A stretch of DNA of 47,113 nt from an uncultured Coprococcus sp. (GCA_900767685.1 CAAGAB010000120.1:1-47113); one strand, 5' to 3'. Shown: positions 30,633-39,886, counted from the first letter of the stretch. The notes: generated from the sequence alone by a model not told the origin. Program-made: numbers and translations.

Positions 30633-32452
30633 GCTGCCTCGCCTCCTTTCTGACCACCGACAGCCCAGTGTCTTGCGCCCACATGAGCCTGCCACATTCT
30701 CGCATAGAGAGGACAATTCTCAAGCAGATCCTCCTGCTTTCCCTTCGCCTCTATGCGTCCATCTTTGAGTACCACGATCTGATCAGCGTCCGCTATAGTT
30801 GACAATCTATGTGCAATGACAAGGAGTGTCTTATCCTTCGTGAGTGCCTCTATGCTCCGCTGCAGCTTGTCCTCATTTTCCGGATCGGTAAATGCAGTCG
30901 CCTCATCGAGAATGACGATCGGCGCATTCTTGAGCATGATCCTGGCGATGGCAATCCTCTGTTTCTCGCCGCCCGACAGTCGTTTGCCTGCCTCGCCTGC
31001 AGGTGTGTCATAACCCATCGGCAGCTTATCTATAAATTCCTCACAGCACGCCTTTCTCGCCGCCTCCTTCACCTGCTCATCTGTGGCAGACGGATTTCCA
31101 AGTCGTATATTCTCCAAAATGGAACACCTGAACAGGAAATTGTCCTGTGTGACAAAACTCACCATTCCGGATAACTGTCCCAGCGGCATATCCTTTACAT
31201 TTACACCACCTATTGTTATCTCCCCATCCGTGACATCCCAGAATCTCGATATTAGTTTGGCAACCGTTGACTTGCCTCCACCGCTAGGTCCAACAAGTGC
31301 CGTATAGCTTCCGGCAGGCATGTCGAGATCTATCCCGTGAAGCACCTCGTCCTTTTTGTCTCCTGTATACGAGAAGTGGACATTTGACAATTTTATATCG
31401 GAACTCTTCACATCTGCATTACGTTCCGGCTCCGGAAGTTCTCTCATATTGAGCAGCCCCTGAACGCTCTCAATGTTGTACTTCATCTCTCTTATGCCCT
31501 CTATAAACACCTCTATCTTGGCAAACGATGTCACCATGGACATGGATAGCATGACCGCCAGCAGAAGCTGCGATACCGTGATCTGTCCGTGGATTGTCAG
31601 ATACAATCCAACCGGAAGTGTTCCGAGTAGTGTTGATGGGAACAGTGCAAATGTCATCTTCATCGTAAGCCATGTAGATGACAGCCATTTCACAACAAAT
31701 TTCTTATAGTCAAGAATGGCCTTTGCATACTTTTCGTAGGATGTTCCGGCTCTTCCAAATGCCTTTATGACCTCTATACCCTCTATGTACTCGACTATTG
31801 TGCTGTTCATGTACGCATTTGACTTGTCATACTGGGCGAAGCTCTTGCCACTTATCACCATGGTGAGTATCATGAACACCATGGAAAGCGGAACTGTGAC
31901 CAGTGATGCCAGCGCAATACGCCAATCAAGAACAAACAGAGCAGCAATACTTATGATTGGAAGGAGCAAATGCCCGCTTCCCTCCGGGATCATGTGCGCC
32001 AGAGGAGGTTCCATACCCTCGATCTTCTCAACCATGATGCTCTTGATCTCACCTATACTGTGTCCCTCCACATCGCCGAGGGGTGCGTGAAGAAATCTGT
32101 CGGTAAGCCTTAGTCTCAGTCCCTCAAGAATGTGGTACGCCGCTATATGTGACGTCCACGTGGACGCTGAGAAGCAGACTATCTTCACCACATAGAAAAG
32201 CAGTGCCAGAAGACACCATCTGACAATATCCGAAGTGGGAACATTGTCCATATTTCTTATGTACAGGTCCGTGCCCCTGTATATCCAATAATATGGGACA
32301 AGGCCACCCACAACACTGATGATGGACAGCACGATGGAGATTATCATTCTCCTGCCACTGCCATCCGTGTAGCTGATAAGTGTCTTCAGCCAGTTTTCCT
32401 TTTTCTCTTTTTTACAGGTATTATCCGAGTCCGGATTTTTCTGCTCTGCCAT
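30617..32452 (-). CDS. ABC half-transporter (exporter fold), first of a pair
   Basis: 611 residues, transmembrane domain then ATPase with Walker A GPSGGGKST, signature LSGGEKQRIAIARIML, Walker B IVILDEATA and H-loop IAHRL. Both halves of the pair keep catalytic Glu and His, so two active ATP sites are expected. The hydrophilic N-terminus (DSDNTCKKEKKENW) is cytoplasmic. It lies 112 nt after the AraC gene and belongs to the same operon. Confidence 0.9.
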   Translation of the reverse strand: MAEQKNPDSDNTCKKEKKENWLKTLISYTDGSGRRMIISIVLSIISVVGGLVPYYWIYRGTDLYIRNMDNVPTSDIVRWCLLALLFYVVKIVCFSASTWTSHIAAYHILEGLRLRLTDRFLHAPLGDVEGHSIGEIKSIMVEKIEGMEPPLAHMIPEGSGHLLLPIISIAALFVLDWRIALASLVTVPLSMVFMILTMVISGKSFAQYDKSNAYMNSTIVEYIEGIEVIKAFGRAGTSYEKYAKAILDYKKFVVKWLSSTWLTMKMTFALFPSTLLGTLPVGLYLTIHGQITVSQLLLAVMLSMSMVTSFAKIEVFIEGIREMKYNIESVQGLLNMRELPEPERNADVKSSDIKLSNVHFSYTGDKKDEVLHGIDLDMPAGSYTALVGPSGGGKSTVAKLISRFWDVTDGEITIGGVNVKDMPLGQLSGMVSFVTQDNFLFRCSILENIRLGNPSATDEQVKEAARKACCEEFIDKLPMGYDTPAGEAGKRLSGGEKQRIAIARIMLKNAPIVILDEATAFTDPENEDKLQRSIEALTKDKTLLVIAHRLSTIADADQIVVLKDGRIEAKGKQEDLLENCPLYARMWQAHVGARHWAVGGQKGGEAACLEQ

Positions 32453-32564
32453 ATCCTTTTCACCATCTTTCTTTTCTCATTTTTGCTTACTTATAAATTG
32501 GTCTTTTCGTGTTCTGTAAACTTACTTTTTTATTTTGAGTTTGTGTCACTCCTGTCAATTACGC

Positions 32565-33542
32565 TCACTGCTTTTTTACTCTGTATTCCGCAGGAGAAAC
32601 ACCCATGATGCTTCTAAATGCCGTGGAAAATTTGCCTGGATTCTCATACCCTACTGCGGCAGCAATCTTCTGGATCTCTATGCTCTCATCCTGTATCAGC
32701 ATGCTCGCCGCAACATTTATCCTGTACCTCTTCTGATATGAGTAAATGGAATCTCCATACACCTCTCTAAAACACTTCTTCATGGTGGTGGCTGGCATCT
32801 CATACATTGCCGACAACTCCTCTATGGTGAACCTGCTTTCAAGGTCCCCAGTTATCTTCTCATGTACCGCCTTGATCTTCTCCATCTGTGTCTTGTAGTA
32901 ATACGGCTTTATCTCCCTGCTGCTCTCCGCAGTCATAACTTCAAGATAAAGCAGCATCTCAACCACTTTCATCTGATAATACTCTCTGGACTCGGCTATC
33001 TCCGGCCTTGTGAGATTTCTCTGATACAGGCTTGATATGATGCTGGCAAGTTCCTCGTCATTCCTTATGACATACGGCTTATCCTGACTGCAGTAGCGCT
33101 GGCGGAGCTCCGCGATATCCACTGAAAATCCATGAAACATCTCATCCAGCGCCCGCTGTGTCTCATCTACATCCATAAACACGCTCACACCATGATAATG
33201 TTTGAGCGGATAATACGAAGTTCCTTTGTGGTTCTCCCTGTTGTCCAGTCTCAGCTCGTTCTCCTGCATGATGCTGAATACCCCAGGCAGTACTTCCATC
33301 TCTATCCTGCCCTCCCGGCAGTGATCCATGCAGAATACCTTTCTGTCGTTTCTAAGCTCAAACTCTGAAGCACATTTCTCCATATGCATGTCTGAGAAAC
33401 AGATCATCACTCCAGGCATGACCTGATATACCGTCATGACACCCTCTCCCGTGGCATCGGACAGCATGAGTACCGAACAGTTCTCATTTCTCACTATGGT
33501 CTTCACGTTGCTTCCAAGCTGTGCAATATCATTTACTTTCAC
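32565..33542 (-). CDS. AraC-family regulator of an iron/heme-type uptake operon
   Basis: 325 residues; the start is GTG at 33542, behind AGGAG. The C-terminal double helix-turn-helix is clear (IEELSAMYEMPATTMKKCFREVYGDSIYSYQ, then IQKIAAAVGYENPGKFSTAFRSIMGVSPAEYR in outline). The N-terminal sensor half (with MVIC-like aromatic and Cys-rich parts) resembles that of YbtA/PchR-type regulators, which sense iron carriers. It heads the operon for the ABC pair and ECF transporter and is itself preceded by the shared 16-bp palindrome, so probably both iron-repressed and ligand-activated. Confidence 0.85.
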   Translation of the reverse strand: MKVNDIAQLGSNVKTIVRNENCSVLMLSDATGEGVMTVYQVMPGVMICFSDMHMEKCASEFELRNDRKVFCMDHCREGRIEMEVLPGVFSIMQENELRLDNRENHKGTSYYPLKHYHGVSVFMDVDETQRALDEMFHGFSVDIAELRQRYCSQDKPYVIRNDEELASIISSLYQRNLTRPEIAESREYYQMKVVEMLLYLEVMTAESSREIKPYYYKTQMEKIKAVHEKITGDLESRFTIEELSAMYEMPATTMKKCFREVYGDSIYSYQKRYRINVAASMLIQDESIEIQKIAAAVGYENPGKFSTAFRSIMGVSPAEYRVKKQ

Positions 33543-33561
33543 TATATATAGTCTCCTTTAC

Positions 33562-33614
33562 GTTAGTTCTAACTAACCTTTTCGTATAATATCACGGCAG
33601 GGCGCTCATATCCA
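33562..33614 (-). promoter_or_regulatory. Promoter and 16-bp iron-box-like operator of the AraC-ABC-ECF operon
   Basis: On the minus strand, -35 TGGATA (33609-33614), 17-bp spacer, -10 TATTAT (33586-33591), then 8 bp, then the perfect palindrome GTTAGTTAGAACTAAC (33562-33577) over the expected start site. The same element at the same distance precedes the NEAT operon. The half-site GTTAG is like those of DtxR/IdeR/MntR operators. Confidence 0.75.
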
Positions 33615-33716
33615 TACCAAAACAGACATGAGTAATCCATTTGGACATAAAACCTTTTATACTTCAAATTCAAAAAAGTCGATTTTAAAAAGTTTTTGCA
33701 CTTGAATGCAGAAACT

Positions 33717-33846
33717 TTCAGATTGTAGACAAATGACCTCCACAAAGCAATGCTTTGTGGAGGTCATTTGTCTACAATCTGAACCACTGACTAAGCCAGT
33801 GGTTTGTTCCAAATCTATAAGGAAGTGTTATCACTTTCTTATAACC
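33717..33846. repeat. Perfect 67-bp palindrome and two adjoining hairpins
   Basis: 33717-33783 is a perfect palindrome: 33-bp arms around a single central A at 33750, with CCTCCACAAAGCA and TGCTTTGTGGAGG flanking the centre. It is followed by AACCACTG/CAGTGGTT (33783-33805 region) and TATAAGGAAGTG/CACTTTCTTATA (from about 33817, one G-T pair, ending near 33844). No T tract follows on either strand. The remainder of the 33543-33953 gap holds the AraC promoter and a micro-ORF. Confidence 0.85.
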
Positions 33847-33926
33847 TTAATTTCACGAGCTTTTCTTACTTCTCTCACACGTTTCTTTCCATCAAAATAT
33901 GATATTATTATCTCTTTCCTTATCAC
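33831..33926 (-). CDS. Possible 31-residue basic peptide
   Basis: GTG at 33926 with GGAGG (33934-33938) exactly 7 nt upstream opens a frame rich in Lys/Arg (YFDGKKRVREVRKAREIK) ending at 33831 inside a hairpin. It lies 27 nt after the preceding hypothetical gene. The good ribosome site and composition favour a real product. It is not recognised. Confidence 0.38.
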   Translation of the reverse strand: MIRKEIIISYFDGKKRVREVRKAREIKVIRK

Positions 33927-33953
33927 ACTCTCACCTCCATAGATCCCAGTTTG

Positions 33954-34271
33954 TTAATTAAATGAAACTTCATACATATTCTTTTGCAAGTCAATCATGA
34001 CAACAACTGATACAAGTACATCATCGCACATAATTTCCATACAAAACTCATCTTCATCATAATCAGTTACATACATCAATGATTCTCCATCCGGATTCAT
34101 CAACACGCATCCCCAATTATGAGTATTTCTTATAAAATTAATGCCAAAGAAAGTCAATTCACCACATACCATGCACCCCAAGTTCACATACTTTGATGAT
34201 TCTACTGGAATCTGAACAGCATTTACCTCTGTTACCAAATAACTCCTCCTTTTATCGAACGAATATATCAT
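33954..34271 (-). CDS. Hypothetical 105-residue protein
   Basis: No family recognised. The sequence is a compact beta-rich pattern (YLVTEVNAVQIPVE, CMVCGELTFFGINF, DYDEDEFCMEIMCDDVLVSVVVMIDL) with a CMVC pair, no signal peptide and no membrane helix. ATG at 34271 is chosen; a TTG lies one codon earlier. There is no clear ribosome site, but a good promoter (34296-34324) stands 25 nt upstream, so translation may be nearly leaderless. It is AT-rich compared with the flanking transporter genes and sits in the gap between the two heme/iron operons. Confidence 0.55.
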   Translation of the reverse strand: MIYSFDKRRSYLVTEVNAVQIPVESSKYVNLGCMVCGELTFFGINFIRNTHNWGCVLMNPDGESLMYVTDYDEDEFCMEIMCDDVLVSVVVMIDLQKNMYEVSFN

Positions 34272-34295
34272 CAATATGCATATCTGATATCCAGC

Positions 34296-34324
34296 ACTTT
34301 ATCACCTCGTTTTCTTCTAGTCAA
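34296..34324 (-). promoter_or_regulatory. Promoter of the 105-residue hypothetical gene
   Basis: On the minus strand, -35 TTGACT (34319-34324), 17-bp spacer, -10 TAAAGT (34296-34301). Confidence 0.5.
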
Positions 34325-34370
34325 TAGTATTTAGAAAGTCGCGCATTTACTCTTTATTATACAAAAAAGC

Positions 34371-34409
34371 AACAAAAAATGACATATACATTTTTGCATA
34401 TGTCATTTC
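34371..34409 (-). terminator. Intrinsic terminator of the NEAT-to-CydDC operon
   Basis: 11-bp arms AAATGACATAT and ATATGTCATTT (34377-34408) with a T run on the minus strand, about 150 nt after the last ABC gene. It marks a plausible end for the whole 46.1-34.5 kb operon. Confidence 0.75.
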
Positions 34410-34560
34410 AATGCTTTCTTCTTATGTTTTTTATGATTATATTCCATTCTGTATATATACAATAAGTAAAAAAATCCTGAAAAAGCAAATAATCATTAAT
34501 TATTTTTAATAATATTTATGCCTTTAGTAATGCAAATTATCAATCTAACATCACACAACT

Positions 34561-36249
34561 TCACACATCATACACAACATCGCACACGCTCATCGTAGAT
34601 GCCCTGTGAGATACAAGTATCACCGTTTTCTCTTCCGCCTCCTCAGAGAGCGACCTGAGTATGATTCCCTCGTTGAGAGAATCCAGATTAGAGGTCGGCT
34701 CATCCATGAGGATGATCGGTGAATCATGCAGAAATGCTCTGGCTATTCCTATCCTCTGCTTTTCGCCGCCCGAAAGTGTATCTCCAAGTTCTCCCACCTT
34801 GGTGTCATACCCCTGTGGAAGTGATATTATAAATTCGTGGATCGATGCCTTCTTTGCAGCCTCCACTATCTCATCCATGGATGCCCCAGGCTTGCCTATG
34901 GCGATATTTGCAGCTATGGAGTCATGGAACAAATGTGTCTCCTGGGTCACATAGCTCTCCATATCCCTAAGAGCCGTCGTAGGTGTCTCATCGACATTTC
35001 TGCCAGCCACCATCACATCGCCATTATCTGTCTTCCAGAATCTCATGAGAAGCTTGAGCAACGTTGACTTGCCACAGCCGCTCGGTCCATGTATACCAGT
35101 GATCTTTCCAGGCGCAAATTCCGCCGAGTAATCATCGAGGATATTCTGCTGCCCGTCATACGAAAATGTCACATGTCTTGCCTCTGCACTGTATGCCTTG
35201 TCATTATTGTTAAGCAATGTATTTTCATTTTCCCCAACCGCCGGAATCTCTTTCACCACCGGCGCTTCCTCAAGAAGAGACAGAACTCTCTCTCCGCTTG
35301 CCAGCGTCTGATTCAGGTTATTTGACAGGCTTGCCAGTGCTACCACCGGACCAAATGATCCCATCATCGCCACCGTGCACACTATCACGCCCTCTATATC
35401 AAGCATTTCTCTCTGATAAAGTCCAAGGGTAAGTGCAAGCATGCAAAACGATGCAATCAGTATCACCATATTTGTTACTGCCCTCTGGGTTCCCTCAGCA
35501 CCATTCAGCCTGCGCTGTATACCGGCAAGCCTACCGGCTTTATCCGTCATCTGTCTCTTTCTGACATCACCATATCCATACTGTATCGTCTCATCGAGAC
35601 CATGCAGGCTGTCAAGAACATGGCTGTTCAGCTCTCCAAATCCACTTCTGAAACTCATTCCGTCATCTCCGCCCCTGCGTCCGTTGCACAGAGGTATGAT
35701 GAGTCCCACCACAATATATGCGGCGCATGCCAGGATTCCGGCATACACATGATATCTTCCTATGAATACAATCATTATGAGAGACGTAAGTATCGCTATA
35801 GCGATAGGCGATATCGTGTGTGCATAGAACACTTCCAAAAGCTCGATGTCTGTCGTGATTATGGATATGAGATTTCCCTTATCTCTGCCCTCAAGCTTTG
35901 CCGGACACAGTCTCCTCAGCGCTGCAAATACCTTGTGTCTGATGATCGCAAGCAGCTTAAATGCTATGAAATGATTACAGTACTGTTCAACATAGTGAAG
36001 TATTCCGCGGCTCACAGCGATCACCACCATGATCGTCATGATTCGTTTTACGCTGTGCCCCTGCATGACAGTAACCACTGCCTTTCCGGCAAATATGGTA
36101 AGGAAGATGGCACACAGATAACCCACTGTTCCGAGTATTATCGCTGCAAGCATGATGTGAATGAGAGGCTTAACCAGTCCGATCAGCTTTCCCATGACCT
36201 GAACTGCACTTCTTCTCTTTGGTTGTTTATTTTCCGGTATTGATGTCAT
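34561..36249 (-). CDS. CydC-like ABC half-transporter
   Basis: 562 residues; six-helix domain plus ATPase with Walker A GPSGCGKST, signature LSGGEKQRIGIARAFL, Walker B IILMDEPTS and SHR H-loop. The C-terminus stops right after the H-loop strand (CDVVYDV), shorter than usual but with all catalytic motifs. Its start overlaps the stop of the CydD-like gene as ATGA. CydDC was long described as a cysteine/glutathione exporter and more recently as a heme transporter. The position at the end of a heme uptake operon favours a heme-related role here (inference). Confidence 0.85.
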   Translation of the reverse strand: MTSIPENKQPKRRSAVQVMGKLIGLVKPLIHIMLAAIILGTVGYLCAIFLTIFAGKAVVTVMQGHSVKRIMTIMVVIAVSRGILHYVEQYCNHFIAFKLLAIIRHKVFAALRRLCPAKLEGRDKGNLISIITTDIELLEVFYAHTISPIAIAILTSLIMIVFIGRYHVYAGILACAAYIVVGLIIPLCNGRRGGDDGMSFRSGFGELNSHVLDSLHGLDETIQYGYGDVRKRQMTDKAGRLAGIQRRLNGAEGTQRAVTNMVILIASFCMLALTLGLYQREMLDIEGVIVCTVAMMGSFGPVVALASLSNNLNQTLASGERVLSLLEEAPVVKEIPAVGENENTLLNNNDKAYSAEARHVTFSYDGQQNILDDYSAEFAPGKITGIHGPSGCGKSTLLKLLMRFWKTDNGDVMVAGRNVDETPTTALRDMESYVTQETHLFHDSIAANIAIGKPGASMDEIVEAAKKASIHEFIISLPQGYDTKVGELGDTLSGGEKQRIGIARAFLHDSPIILMDEPTSNLDSLNEGIILRSLSEEAEEKTVILVSHRASTMSVCDVVYDV

Positions 36250-38069
36250 CGCTGCACCTCCTTATCCAAAGAGTCAGAAGCTATTTTCTTTGAAGTTATA
36301 TTTTCCGAATTTACTCTCTCGGAAGCTGCTTTCCCTGAAGTTCTTCCTCCGTAATTTTCAAGTTCCATCTGACTTTCATACAGATGTCTGTAGTTGCCAT
36401 CAAGCTTCATCAGTTCCTCATGAGTACCGCTCTCCGCTATGGCACCGCCTTTAAGCATATATATCTTATCGGAGTCGGTCACATTTGCCAGACGGTGCGA
36501 TATGAGCAGGATCGTCCTCGTCTGTGCCATCTCATGTATAACATTCATGATTATCTCTTCGCTGTCAGCATCTATATTGCTTGTCGCCTCATCAAATATA
36601 TACACAGGAGCGTCTGCCAGAAGTGCCCTGGCAATTCCAAGTCTCTGGCTCTGTCCGCCTGACAGATTGCCAGCTTTCTCCTGGATCACAGTGTCAAGTC
36701 CATCCTCAGATTCAATAAAATCTTTCAGATTGACCTTTTCAAGCACACTCCACATTTCCTCATCCGTGGCATTCCGCTTTGCCATACGCAGATTATCCGC
36801 CACGGTTCCTGCAAACAGATAGCTGTTATGACGGACGAGGACGACACGCTTCATGAGGTCAGTCTCGTTGATATCCGACAGTTCCATGCCACCTATGGTC
36901 ACACTTCCTGTATATCCTTTATTTCTTCCCGACAATATTCCAGCTATGGTACTCTTGCCACAGCCCGACTCGCCGACCAGCGATATAAAGTGTCCTGCGG
37001 GAAGAGAAAGGTTTATGCCCTTTAATATTTCCCTGTCGCCGCTTCCATAAGAGAAATGCACATCGGAAAACTCTATATCAAGCGCACCTTCAGGCAGCAC
37101 ACAGCCTCCATCCGCTGGCTCCTCCATGTCCAGTATCCTGAATATCTTGTCGCTCGCCGCCATGCCGTTCATGGCAATGTGGAAGAACGATCCCAGAAGT
37201 CTCAGCGGAAGGAAGAACTCGCTTGCAAGAAGGATGATCGTGAGAGTATCCGATATAGACAGCGCTCCATGTGCAAATTCTGTGAGTGCCACCACCATGC
37301 CTACAGCAGCCCCGCCGTATGCCACGATATCCATGACGCTTGTGGAGTTAAGCTGCATCGTGAGAACCTTCATGGTTATCTTTCTGAATCTCTGTGACTC
37401 AGCATCCATCTCCTCCGCTTTCTGTCCATCAGCCTGATATATCTTGAGAGTCGTGAGTCCCATGAGATTTTCAAGGAACGAATCGCCAAGCCCTGTATAT
37501 ACGCTCCAGTATTTGTTCAGGAGTCTCTTGGCTATCTTCTGCACCACCACTATAGATACAGGTATGAGCGGAACGCATATCAACAGGACAACGCTCGCCT
37601 TGAGGCTCACCCTGCACAGCACGATAAACAACGTGACCGGAGCAAGTAAACTGTAGAATAGCTGAGGGAGGTATTTGCCGAAATATGTCTCCAGCTGTTC
37701 CACCCCCTCTGTGGACACCTGTACCACCTCCGCCGTGGATACTCTGTCTCTGTATGATATTCCAAGTCTCAGCAGCTTGTCATATATCTTTTCCCTGAGG
37801 ATTCTCTTGACGTCCACGCATGCAAGATACGAGGACTTTGCCCCCATTTTCTCACATAAGAATCTCACAAGAACCACCACTGCAAGAATCACTACAGCCC
37901 TCTGCACGGCTGATGCATCTATGCTGTGATTCACGGCCGTCTCTATAAGTCCGGCTACAGTAAACACCGCCGCGATCTGTGAAATCAGTGCGATCCACTG
38001 CCACAGTATCGTGTACACTATATATTTTTTTGCGTGGGACAGGAGTCCCACAAGTCTTGTCTTTATCAT
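36246..38069 (-). CDS. CydD-like ABC half-transporter
   Basis: 607 residues; transmembrane domain followed by an ATPase with Walker A GESGCGKST, signature LSGGQSQRLGIARALL, Walker B VYIFDEATS and H-loop ISHRL. The last ~35 residues are a Ser/Lys/Glu-rich repeat-like tail (SGKAASERVNSENITSKKIA). It forms a heterodimer with the next gene product (4-nt overlap). It starts 34 nt after the YgbA_NO gene. The assignment to the CydDC type rests on architecture and order and was not checked by alignment. Confidence 0.83.
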   Translation of the reverse strand: MIKTRLVGLLSHAKKYIVYTILWQWIALISQIAAVFTVAGLIETAVNHSIDASAVQRAVVILAVVVLVRFLCEKMGAKSSYLACVDVKRILREKIYDKLLRLGISYRDRVSTAEVVQVSTEGVEQLETYFGKYLPQLFYSLLAPVTLFIVLCRVSLKASVVLLICVPLIPVSIVVVQKIAKRLLNKYWSVYTGLGDSFLENLMGLTTLKIYQADGQKAEEMDAESQRFRKITMKVLTMQLNSTSVMDIVAYGGAAVGMVVALTEFAHGALSISDTLTIILLASEFFLPLRLLGSFFHIAMNGMAASDKIFRILDMEEPADGGCVLPEGALDIEFSDVHFSYGSGDREILKGINLSLPAGHFISLVGESGCGKSTIAGILSGRNKGYTGSVTIGGMELSDINETDLMKRVVLVRHNSYLFAGTVADNLRMAKRNATDEEMWSVLEKVNLKDFIESEDGLDTVIQEKAGNLSGGQSQRLGIARALLADAPVYIFDEATSNIDADSEEIIMNVIHEMAQTRTILLISHRLANVTDSDKIYMLKGGAIAESGTHEELMKLDGNYRHLYESQMELENYGGRTSGKAASERVNSENITSKKIASDSLDKEVQR

Positions 38070-38103
38070 ACTCTTTTACCCTTATCTTTAAGCATCAGTC
38101 AAT

Positions 38104-38520
38104 TTATGACCGTCTTCCGTCTTCGTTCTTAACCTTTCTCTTCTCCCTGAAACTGCAGATCAGATGCCACACAGCCAGTATCGGATGATAAAACAGCATC
38201 CTCGGTCCTGAAAACCTCATCACCTGTCTGATCTTCTCCCGCATCTCTGGTTTATAACAATGTACCTTGCAGTTGGAGCAAAATGTCTTGTTCTCCATAA
38301 ATGGGCAGTTCTGGCTCCGCTTCTTTGCATACTCGGAAAGCTCCAGACACGACTGGCACAGATCATTTTTCTGTCTACAAGTCTCGCGGTGATTCTTCCG
38401 GCAGTACAGCCGTATCATCTCGTCCACGACATACTGCTCCTTCTGACGTTTCTTTTCTATCTTATCTGACTTTTCTGTTTTTTCTAGATTACGCTTATTA
38501 TTCTTATTGCCGATTTCCAT
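38104..38520 (-). CDS. YgbA_NO family (nitrous oxide-stimulated promoter) protein
   Basis: 138 residues. The Cys-rich core carries eight cysteines in YCRKNHRETC, DLCQSC, NCPFMENKTFCSNCKVHC, and continues PEMREKIRQVMRFSGPRML, the recognised YgbA_NO signature. Enterobacterial ygbA is NsrR-controlled and helps recovery from nitrosative stress; the biochemical role is unknown, though metal or Fe-S binding by the Cys set is likely. A lysine-rich N-terminus precedes the core. Its place between heme-transport genes is unusual. Confidence 0.85.
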   Translation of the reverse strand: MEIGNKNNKRNLEKTEKSDKIEKKRQKEQYVVDEMIRLYCRKNHRETCRQKNDLCQSCLELSEYAKKRSQNCPFMENKTFCSNCKVHCYKPEMREKIRQVMRFSGPRMLFYHPILAVWHLICSFREKRKVKNEDGRRS

Positions 38521-38599
38521 TCTGATTCCATTTTCATATTCTACGGATTTTTATTTTCTCCAGACATCACCATCTCTGGGAATACGCTTACAGGCCGCT

Positions 38600-38998
38600 T
38601 TACATTTCCTGAAGTTCACTCTCAGAATCCACGGTTTTAACTCTGAGGAAAAAATACAGGATGTGGCACACCCACACCACTGCTATACATATTCTTCCCA
38701 CAGGAACATTTTTCATGCAAATGAAACCTATTGCCATGACGACTGTCACCATCCCTATTATCTTACATTTGGTTGCAAATGTCATGGCTCTGTTTTTGAC
38801 AAAGCTGTCCAGATGTTTCTTGTACAGATTCGTTCCGATAAACCAGTCATGAAGTCTCTTTGAGCTTTTCGCAAAGCAGAAAAGGGTTGCCATGTAAAAT
38901 GGCACTGTCGGAAGTATCGGGAGCACGATTCCCACGGTTCCAAGACCAAGGCACAAAAAGCCCAGCACAACCCAAAATATTTTCAATGGATTCTTCAT
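38600..38998 (-). CDS. DUF454 (YbaN-like) inner membrane protein
   Basis: 132 residues with three to four hydrophobic helices. The family signature [17 protein letters not shown] followed by [16 protein letters not shown] is present. Function unknown. It starts 30 nt after the FecCD-type ATPase gene and so appears to be co-transcribed with the heme transporter. A 79-nt gap separates it from the YgbA_NO gene. Confidence 0.88.
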   Translation of the reverse strand: MKNPLKIFWVVLGFLCLGLGTVGIVLPILPTVPFYMATLFCFAKSSKRLHDWFIGTNLYKKHLDSFVKNRAMTFATKCKIIGMVTVVMAIGFICMKNVPVGRICIAVVWVCHILYFFLRVKTVDSESELQEM

Positions 38999-39028
38999 AA
39001 TCTGTGATTCCTTTCTACTACAATATTT

Positions 39029-39886
39029 TTATATCGCAAGTACAAATTTTCTGCCGTTCACCATGGTTACTTCAAGGTCTATACCATAGAGATCGTGTAT
39101 GACTTCCTCGTCAATTACACTCTCCGGATCTCCGCATACCCTCACCTGTCCATCCTTAAGTCCTATGATGCAGTCAGAGTAGGTGATCGCCTGATTGATG
39201 TCGTGGAGCACCATGATGATCGTCATTCCATATTCTCTGTTCAGTCTTCTGACCAATTGAAGTATCTCAATCTGATATCTTATGTCGAGATATGTGGTCG
39301 GCTCATCCAGGAACAGAGTCTTTGTTCCCTGGGCAAGCGCCATGGCTATCCACACTCTCTGTCTCTGACCTCCTGACAGCCTTGACACCTCCCGGTCACT
39401 GTAGTCTGTGAGCCCTGTCACCTCAAGCGCCCACCTGATCTTCTCCTCGTCCTCCGAGCTGTCCGACTGCATCAGCTTTCTGTGAGGTGTCCTGCCATAT
39501 GATACCAGCTTTTCCACCGTTATATCATCCGATGCGGAATTGTACTGCTGAACTATCGCAACCTTCCTCGCAAATTCCTTCAGCGTCAGGTTGTGTATGT
39601 TCTTCCCTTTGAGGAATATCTTTCCCTTTTTCGGATAGAGCTCATTTGTCATGAGTGCAAACAGTGTGGACTTTCCGCATCCATTTGCCCCCATGATCGT
39701 GGTGACTTTGCCCTCTTCAATCTTCAGGGACACACCTTTCAGCACCTTATTCTTTCCATATGCAAAATGTACATCCCGGACCTCCATGGCGGGCTTATCT
39801 CTTTTCTGAGATTTTTCAATAGCAGTATCTGCCATCGCTGCCTGAACTGCATTTTCTTTCTTCTGGATAGTATCATCACTTGCCAT
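39029..39886 (-). CDS. Heme/iron ABC transporter ATPase (FepC/HtsC type)
   Basis: 285 residues from the ATG at 39886, which lies behind AGGAGG and overlaps the permease gene by 11 nt. Walker A GANGCGKST, signature LSGGQRQRVWIAMAL, Walker B TLFLDEPTTYLD and the switch His in VLHDIN are the FepC/FhuC/BtuD pattern. The first ~35 residues are an extra polar, Gln/Lys-rich extension. It powers the FecCD-type permease encoded just before it. Confidence 0.93.
   Translation of the reverse strand: MASDDTIQKKENAVQAAMADTAIEKSQKRDKPAMEVRDVHFAYGKNKVLKGVSLKIEEGKVTTIMGANGCGKSTLFALMTNELYPKKGKIFLKGKNIHNLTLKEFARKVAIVQQYNSASDDITVEKLVSYGRTPHRKLMQSDSSEDEEKIRWALEVTGLTDYSDREVSRLSGGQRQRVWIAMALAQGTKTLFLDEPTTYLDIRYQIEILQLVRRLNREYGMTIIMVLHDINQAITYSDCIIGLKDGQVRVCGDPESVIDEEVIHDLYGIDLEVTMVNGRKFVLAI

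Noticed and set aside
33717..33783. 67-bp palindrome as an intrinsic terminator
   Set aside because: No T tract on either side and far longer arms than terminators; kept as an unexplained repeat.
34561..38069. HrtAB/MacB-type heme efflux pump
   Set aside because: Both genes encode fused six-helix domain plus ATPase half-transporters, unlike the separate FtsX-type permease and ATPase of HrtAB.
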